Made by a program: the position numbers and the translations under genes
Assembly: GCA_963969495.1 (NCBI GenBank)
Contig: OZ018317.1
Coordinates: forward strand, 33,047,503 to 33,111,502
Source: Ceratothoa steindachneri
Taxonomy: Eukaryota > Arthropoda > Malacostraca > Isopoda > Cymothoidae
DNA: 64,000 nt
Direction: 5' to 3'
Shown here: one piece after another, positions 58,474-64,000 of the stretch
How the letters are laid out: each line of letters begins with the position of its first letter
How positions within the stretch are numbered: the stretch's first letter is position 1
The notes under the pieces: generated by a model
Seen by the model: the letters and a program-made list of their open reading frames with translations, nothing else
Database searches by the model: none
What the model was told of the DNA's origin: nothing

Positions 58474-60659
58474 GTAGTCATCCGATTAGAATATTATTAG
58501 ATGCACTCGATGAGATTTTGAAACCTGCGCAGGACAAGGTAATCAACCTTATCAAGTTTCTTCGCGACAATAGTCAGGTGGATGAAATATGGGTCACGGC
58601 TCGAGTACATCTCCAACAAGAACTCGAACTACGCCTCAAAGAAAGAGCATTCGCTTTACAAGAGCTGGAGGAAAGGGGCCAAATTTCTTTATTAGTTAAA
58701 TATTGGAAACACAATTCGATGCAACAAGACGAGGACAAACTCAGGTATTTTGGTGAAAAGTTAGTGGAAAAAAATCAGTGCTAATATTGATCGCCAGGGG
58801 TTGCACTTTCTAGGTATTCCCCTGCAAGCTTACATGGTGGCTTTTATCTTTTGTAAAAAGGTGGAATGTAAAAACATTGATATTCCTAATATATTTACTC
58901 TGATATCTCTGTATGACAAGTTTGTCGAGGAGAAATTTGAGATTTACTTTCGCAAAGAGAATTGGCACGGACAGGAAGATTGGTTTAAAGAGCATTACCG
59001 ACGAGGCTATCAACACATGGCCATTCTCTATGGTGAAGTCATTTCCATGGATGAAAATACAATTAGTTTCTTCTTAGGTCCTAATCTTCCTCTCTCTTCA
59101 GAAAGACAAGCTCTTTTTAAAATTGGCATTGTTTACGAACGGGAAAATGAAATCTTTTTCATTCATAAGACATTTGCAGAATATTTTGTAGCTAAACTCT
59201 TCGCAGATGTTTGCAAAAGAAAAGATAATTATAAAAATAAAACGAATTATCTCAAAGTAATGAGGACTGCACTAAATTGTGATCATTGATCACCTCTTCG
59301 ATTGTTCTTCGATCTCAAAATTACTGAAGATTTTCCCTTGCAATTTTATGTCTTGAAAGGAGAAATCGCTAAAGTGAAAGAATATGGTAAGGAAGCATTA
59401 AACGAGTTGGATTATTCAGGGAGATCACTTCTATATTACACTTTACAGTATGAGAATGAACACATTCTGGACAAGTTAATCGAAAAAAATATATGTATCA
59501 ATTTAAGTGACGAATATTTTTCTCTATGTTGGGTAATTGAGATGCACCGGCCTGAATGGAATGCGCAAGGATTCTCACGACTTAAATTTGCTCTTTATGT
59601 CCTCCAAAATGAAGCGAATGTCTTTGACGCTGACTCCAACCTACCGGGTATACAATCTACCATTGATGATGACTTCAACATTCCTGCTATCCAATTTAAT
59701 ATAACCAAAGGCCATTTTTCTGATTCTGTCAAAGAGAAAATTGAAATGGGGAAGAAACTTGTGCAGGAAATGACTTTTGATTTCACTGAAATTGCTTCAG
59801 CAGACCTCCCAAGCAAAATAAACGAGTTGAAGAGCAAATAATTACCCTTGGTTAAAGCCCACCTTTACTTTGAAACAAACGGAGAGCGTCTTTTAAATGT
59901 TGAAGAAGCTCAGCTACATAATAATCTTAACCGTGAGGAAGTACAGGCCCACATTGGGGTTCTCACAGAGGCAAAATCTACTTTTTCGGTCATTTATAGA
60001 AATCTTGTGAAAGTCTTATTAAATTATGAATATGAGCAAGCTACATCTGATATTCCTGGAATTTTCGAGATAGTATGAAAACGGTGCCGTAGCCTATATC
60101 TTCTATTGAAAACTTTCATCATAAAAAAATGCCAATAAAGCACACCTATTGGTGTGGATGGAATATTTCGATAGCATGTATTAATCGGACATAAAATTTG
60201 TCAACTGACGTTTGTTATATTTTGGAGCTCTTAAAAGAGCATGAGGAAAGTATGAGAAGAAAGCCAAGTTCTCCAGATACTAGGGAAATTTCTAAACTTT
60301 GGACCAAATGTCTAGCTGAACAGCTCACTTTGAATGAACAAACACTTAGCCAGGCAGTTAAAACAGTAGTTAAAATATTATTAAAAACTAGTCTTGCATA
60401 TCGCACAATTGAATTGCTTAAAAAACTTTTTGATTCGGTTAAGTCTTCCCAGCTGGAAGAAGTTACGAAATATCTACGGGAAGCGAGAGATCTAGGACTT
60501 CTAGACTTAATTTTAAATTCCGTTGAATGCGACGGAAAGACTCTAGAAGATCTCGTCAGAGACACGATGAACGGTGATCATTCCGCAGTTCTACAAAAAT
60601 TGACTCGAGCTAGAGGCGATTTGCAAGCAGATTTGCACAAAGATTCCACATCAGTCTAA

Positions 60660-61039
60660 TCTCCAATATTTATAGTTTGAAGGATCCATGGATTGTTTCT
60701 GTTTCAGAAAACAATGGATGAAAGAACCAAATCAACAACTTTATCGAAGATAAATAGAAATTTATAGTCAGATCAAGACAAGGCTGTTTTACGTATTAGA
60801 AAGTCATGAATTATGTATTTGTTGAGCCTACTTATCATTACAGGAAGTCCGGGCTAAATTTGACGGTTTGCATAAAAGAAAAAAACGTTTAATATCTCGA
60901 GATTTTGGAAAGGATGTAAGTTTACTCAAAGTAGCCAGTCTCAGCTTCCACCACGGCTTCAATTTGGGCAGTACTTGATTCTGGTTAGCTTGAGTTTAGA
61001 CCCTCTGCAAAGCTTTGTCTAATGCTTGTTTTATATCAG
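60660..61039. other. Downstream flank of the NLR-like gene
   Basis: AT-rich, with an inverted pair CAGAAAACAATGGATG-type near 60700. No coding region is recognised. Confidence 0.4.
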
Positions 61040-61440
61040 GAGACACCGTGTTCCCTGTGTGGTCACATGGTCTAACTTGAGGCAGGCTTTCTGTCAGGAA
61101 TGCCAATGACATCCAGATACTTCTCTTCCTTCTGAACCCGAAATTTTTGTTGGCTGTTAAATAATTAGTTGACCTCTAACTACTCCACCAGTCGTCTGCA
61201 CATTATTTTCTCAAGCACCTTTTCGATGAAAATGAGTAGGGAAATCGGGTGATAGTTTGCCACTTCAGTCTATCTTCGCTCGTTTAGGGACAAATACCAT
61301 CTGTTTTGTAAATTGAGGGGAAAATACCCTGAGTTTCACGATGCATTCAAAAGATCTGTTAAGTTGTCAGGCAGGTTGGTATAGTTGTTTGTTGTGAGTC
61401 CGGATGGTCCTGCCCCTCTTTTTCCTCAAACGTTCCTAGT
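61040..61440 (-). pseudogene. Non-LTR reverse transcriptase fragment
   Basis: On the minus strand KRGAGPSGLTTNNYTNLPDN, LTDLLNASWNSGYFPLNLQN, VANYHPISLLIFIEKVLEKI and an FGFRRKRS-like block follow the entry region of LINE RT (patterns GPDGI, G.FP..WK, YRPISLLS...K..E, FGFR...S). It has stops and frameshifts. The active-site region is missing. Confidence 0.7.
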
Positions 61441-61603
61441 CTAGGTTATATTCCACGTTTTCTCATGAGATATCGAGTACCACCTCTCTTCGTCTTCTAC
61501 TTCTGCTTCTTTTGTAGCAGTTCCTCCTTGGCTCATAATTTAAATTTGGGTGGATGTCGGTCTTCCGTGTCTTATAATGCCATTTTCGATCTCTTCGTAT
61601 TTC

Positions 61604-61675
61604 GCCCCACCAAGGACTCTAACCTCAGACCTCTGGTTATCTAGACGAGTGCTCAACCACTGAACTAACAGGACC
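61604..61675 (-). pseudogene. tRNA-like sequence, Thr-type body with AGA anticodon position
   Basis: On the minus strand GGTCCTGTTAGTTCAGTGG contains an A box (TAGTTCAGTGG), GTCTAGATAACC is the anticodon arm with AGA in the anticodon position, and GGTTAGAGTCC is a B box with one or two mismatches. The acceptor and anticodon stems have mismatches, so it is a pseudogene or SINE head. It is followed by no recognisable SINE body. Confidence 0.55.
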
Positions 61676-61694
61676 AACATTACGCAGCCTTTGC

Positions 61695-61712
61695 ACACAC
61701 ACACACACACAG
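61695..61712. repeat. (CA)n microsatellite
   Basis: About nine CA units. Confidence 0.9.
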
Positions 61713-61822
61713 CCTTTAACAGGCAACTAAGCCTGAATGTGGTATATGCTTGCTAGTTTGTCTGCCAAACACAACTGACCGATAGCTTTCGGTCTTACAA
61801 AGAAAAAATGCGTTCACTTTTC

Positions 61823-61825
<3 letters not shown>

Positions 61826-61886
<61 letters not shown>
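61826..61886. repeat. (TA)n microsatellite
   Basis: About 60 bp of TA units, directly next to a Penelope-like 3' end. Confidence 0.95.
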
Positions 61887-61888
<2 letters not shown>

Positions 61889-62066
61889 TCATATGAGTTG
61901 CTGCTGACCAGTCTGATCTTCAATTTCACGGTGAAGGTAAGGACACACAGGAGGTTGAAGTAAATGTGATTTATTTAAAATTAAGGAACAACGTTTCTGG
62001 CGTATCTCCCATCTTCAGGTTCTAAAATCATAAAACAATAAAGTACAGTTAGATATGATTAAATTG

Positions 62067-62068
<2 letters not shown>
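61887..62068 (-). repeat. Penelope-like element 3' end with hammerhead-like motif
   Basis: On the minus strand CTGAAGATGG (62010-62019) and GAAACG (61993-61998) reproduce the CUGANGA...GAAA order seen at 15464-15494, followed by an A-rich AAATAAAT stretch, about 100 bases and then (TA)n, the same layout as the 15.5-kb copy. The stem between the two boxes is short here. Confidence 0.55.

Positions 62069-62137
<69 letters not shown>
62069..62137. repeat. (TA)n microsatellite
   Basis: About 69 bp of TA units. Confidence 0.95.
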
Positions 62138-62139
<2 letters not shown>

Positions 62140-62810
62140 CGAATCACGAAAATATGGAACAGCCACGAAGGAAAATGAAACACGGGAGATCAGCGAGAAC
62201 TTTCGACTATTCGTCCTTTACAAGGCAGACCGAAACAGAAGGAAGCATAGGAAAACTTTTTCACAAAGAAAACGCACGCACATATATGACAGATGGAGAC
62301 TATTAGGATTATAAGGGCATTAACGGGTACCTGGAAACCAACCCTATTAAAGAATTAAGCCTGCCGAAACAGAAGGTGAACATCGAAAAAGGGTTTACTA
62401 AAAAAGAGGAGGGGCCTGAAACCGTCAAAACTAAATTATAAGATTACAATTTCATAATTGTTCTATTGGAGAAGCAATAACAATTCAGCCTCCGTCACAC
62501 CGGCCGATTGATTACCCACTGGAGCCAAGTCAAGCACTGAAACAGTAGATTCCCGTCCGTTAGTGAACAGGGCGTACTGTGGGTTTACCTCCACTAATTC
62601 AACTTCGTCGACAAGAGGGTCAAGCTTCTATTCCAAACATGCCGATTCAATAAAACAGGTCCATGAACAGATAAACAAGTTGGCAATGAATGACCAGTAG
62701 TGGATCGAAGCTGGTAAGAGAAAAGTCTTTCAGGTGGCGTCAGATTAGTCGCTGTACAAAGTAAGGATCTGATAGAATGTAAAGCTTGAGTTAAAACTCT
62801 CCCATTGAGA
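62138..62810. other. Unassigned region
   Basis: No coding region or known repeat is recognised. Confidence 0.4.
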
Positions 62811-62844
62811 CTCGGAAGTTTCTCGCATGCGAGAAACTTCCGAG
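62811..62844. repeat. Perfect 34-bp palindrome
   Basis: CTCGGAAGTTTCTCGCA is followed exactly by its reverse complement, with no spacer and no mismatch. It sits directly at the outer edge of the right arm of the large inverted repeat and is not present at the matching edge of the left arm. Confidence 0.95.
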
Positions 62845-62845
62845 C

Positions 62846-63542
62846 GAGAGAATTGATGGGTAAAATTACCTCAGAGAATTAACGGGCAAAATCACATTAG
62901 TAAATGAAAGGGGGAATTGTAGTTATAAATCAGGCTATGAAGTTAGAACTTAAGGTATTTCCGGAGGAGACTATTCAAATGGATGGGGAGGGGATTAACT
63001 CAATTGGGTTACTAAAAGGGAAAGAGGGGTTGACTTGCGGATGTCTTCTGCACTTGAGGTGAGGCCGCTCGGACTTCAAAACGGGAGGTTGGAGTGATGA
63101 CGGTTCTCCAAAAACAAGGGAAGGAGGGTAACTTCTGGTCCAGGGGAGAGTATTTCGGCTACCCAAAATGAGGAGGGCTTCGACAGGAGTTGATGAAAGA
63201 AGTCGGGAAAATCACTCGGGGCGATCGTTCAGTGGAATTACCTCCTGGCTGGGGCTAATTCCCAATACACAAAATAATCCAGCTGTCACTTTGCTTTGTT
63301 GCTAGCACTTGACTTGGAACCATAGGGAAATCTTCTGGGTTCTGGGCGAGACTTCTCAAATCTGTGTCTCTCCCGGAGAGTCGAGCGTTATTTATGTCCG
63401 AGGCTCTACTCTCGAAGGGCCTCGAATTTTCTTGCAGAGCTATTTTAGCCCGGATAAAGGTGAATCGTGGGGAACTCGATTCGAGGCTACCGCTTGTGGA
63501 AGGAGGGGGGGTTAGGTTTACCACTTTAGGCCTAGCCGGGCC
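62846..63542. repeat. Right arm of the large inverted repeat (partner 48599-49331)
   Basis: Reverse complement of the left arm from GAGAGAATTGATGGG to TAGGCCTAGCCGGGCC. Small indels distinguish the arms. Plus-strand frames (63309-63515, 63364-63651) mirror the minus-strand frames of the left arm and carry no known domain. Confidence 0.9.
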
Positions 63543-64000
63543 GTTTGCTCAAGAGATTCCACGTACGGTTCCCTCACACATCTCCCAACCGAAAGATGAT
63601 GCTTTACAGAGCAGTTGCGTAGGAAAGGATCATCCCAACCCACCAAACTAGAATTATCACATGTCTAGGGAAATTCTGACCTTCTACGACAGGTGTACAC
63701 ACAAAAAAAACGTAAATATGAGCTTAGCGGGGAATTTATGGGCATAAGCCTTAAACAGGTCGATTATAGAGAACTTAACTAATACAATTTTAAACAAAAG
63801 AGAAATCACAGGAGAACATTGGCGACATTTCAGTGGAACCACAAAAAAGGATACAATTAAATGGAGGCATAAATATGGGACAAAAATAACTTAACAATTT
63901 AGTGGACGCCCAAAAAAATCATAATTAGGAACATTAATGAGATAATATATAGACAATTCACGTAGAAAACCTTCGCTCCCGCCGGAGTATGGATGAGGTA
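63543..64000. other. No recognised feature
   Basis: AT-rich sequence without a gene or known repeat. Confidence 0.45.

Larger units (their letters stand above)
55382..60659 (+). pseudogene. NLR-like gene: nuclease-like domain, NACHT NTPase, ankyrin-like tail
   Basis: ATG 55382 opens a frame that, across frameshifts, gives a STAND/NLR-type protein of roughly 1,200 residues. Order: KYGKDFERDLSALLFKRVI, KFDDIIV and QLKHK (nuclease-like); a linker to about 56.7 kb; Walker A GEPGIGKT at 56.80 kb; Walker B LLDALDEI at 58.49 kb; VTARVHLQQELE (sensor-1-like Arg); FIHKTFAEYFVAKLF at 59.16 kb, the usual end of NACHT modules; DYSGRSLLYYTLQYENEHIL, an ankyrin-like helix pair; a helical tail to 60659. 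Lesions: stops at 55496, 56038, 59287 and 59839, frameshifts near 55520, 55600, 55790, 56226, 56700, 56855 and 58770, and a solo LTR at 57016-58473. The few in-frame stops in long clean stretches indicate recent loss. Family and immune role are inferred. Confidence 0.8.

Noticed and set aside
60215..60565. 116-codon minus-strand frame
   Set aside because: Antisense shadow of the helical tail of the NLR-like gene.
54430..60659. Readthrough or altered genetic code to explain in-frame stops of the NLR-like gene
   Set aside because: Frameshifts in homopolymer runs and an LTR insertion are also present, so ordinary pseudogene decay is enough.

Overview
This is a eukaryotic nuclear window made almost entirely of transposable elements, repeats and decayed genes. 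No intact long coding sequence is present. The mix of irritans-type mariner, Tc-like and hAT transposons, three-zinc-knuckle LINEs, CR1/L2-like LINEs, a gypsy LTR element, Penelope-like fragments, a tRNA-derived SINE and many long (TA)n tracts suggests an arthropod, perhaps a crustacean. The species is inference only; no host gene fixes it.

Layout. 0.7-3.5 kb is a 51-bp satellite with a 12-monomer higher-order duplication. 4.26-7.1 kb is a mariner carrying inserted sequence, including tandem tRNA-Leu-like SINE units. 8.06-14.2 kb is a near-complete but dead gypsy-type LTR element on the minus strand with two recognisable LTRs; its insertion point can be inferred from an inverted copy of the target near 45 kb. 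14.6-15.7 kb holds the GIY-YIG end of a Penelope-like element, its hammerhead-like 3' motif and a (TA)n tract. 15.8-24 kb holds hAT and transposase relics, a foldback element, a heat-shock-element-like cluster and an L2-like LINE. 27.4-31.5 kb is a LINE with gag and pol. 33.9-41.3 kb is a nested stack: CR1-like LINE, Tc-like fragments, a hAT MITE and at least two hAT transposons, one with clear ends and target duplication that itself contains a mariner fragment. 43-47 kb holds a small TA-flanked MITE with a paralogous empty site at 24.8 kb, and inverted copies of the 6.7-8.1 kb region. 48.6-49.3 and 62.85-63.5 kb are inverted repeat arms enclosing about 13.5 kb.

The most interesting locus is inside those arms at 55.2-60.7 kb: a recently disabled NLR-like gene. 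Its predicted order is a PD-(D/E)XK-like nuclease region (FDD then QLKHK), a linker, a NACHT-type NTPase (Walker A GEPGIGKT; Walker B LLDALDEI), a NACHT-associated helical region, an ankyrin-like stretch and a helical tail. A 1.46-kb solo LTR with a 5-bp target duplication sits exactly between Walker A and Walker B. The architecture recalls nuclease-STAND antiviral proteins of bacteria and suggests that related intact genes may exist elsewhere in this genome.
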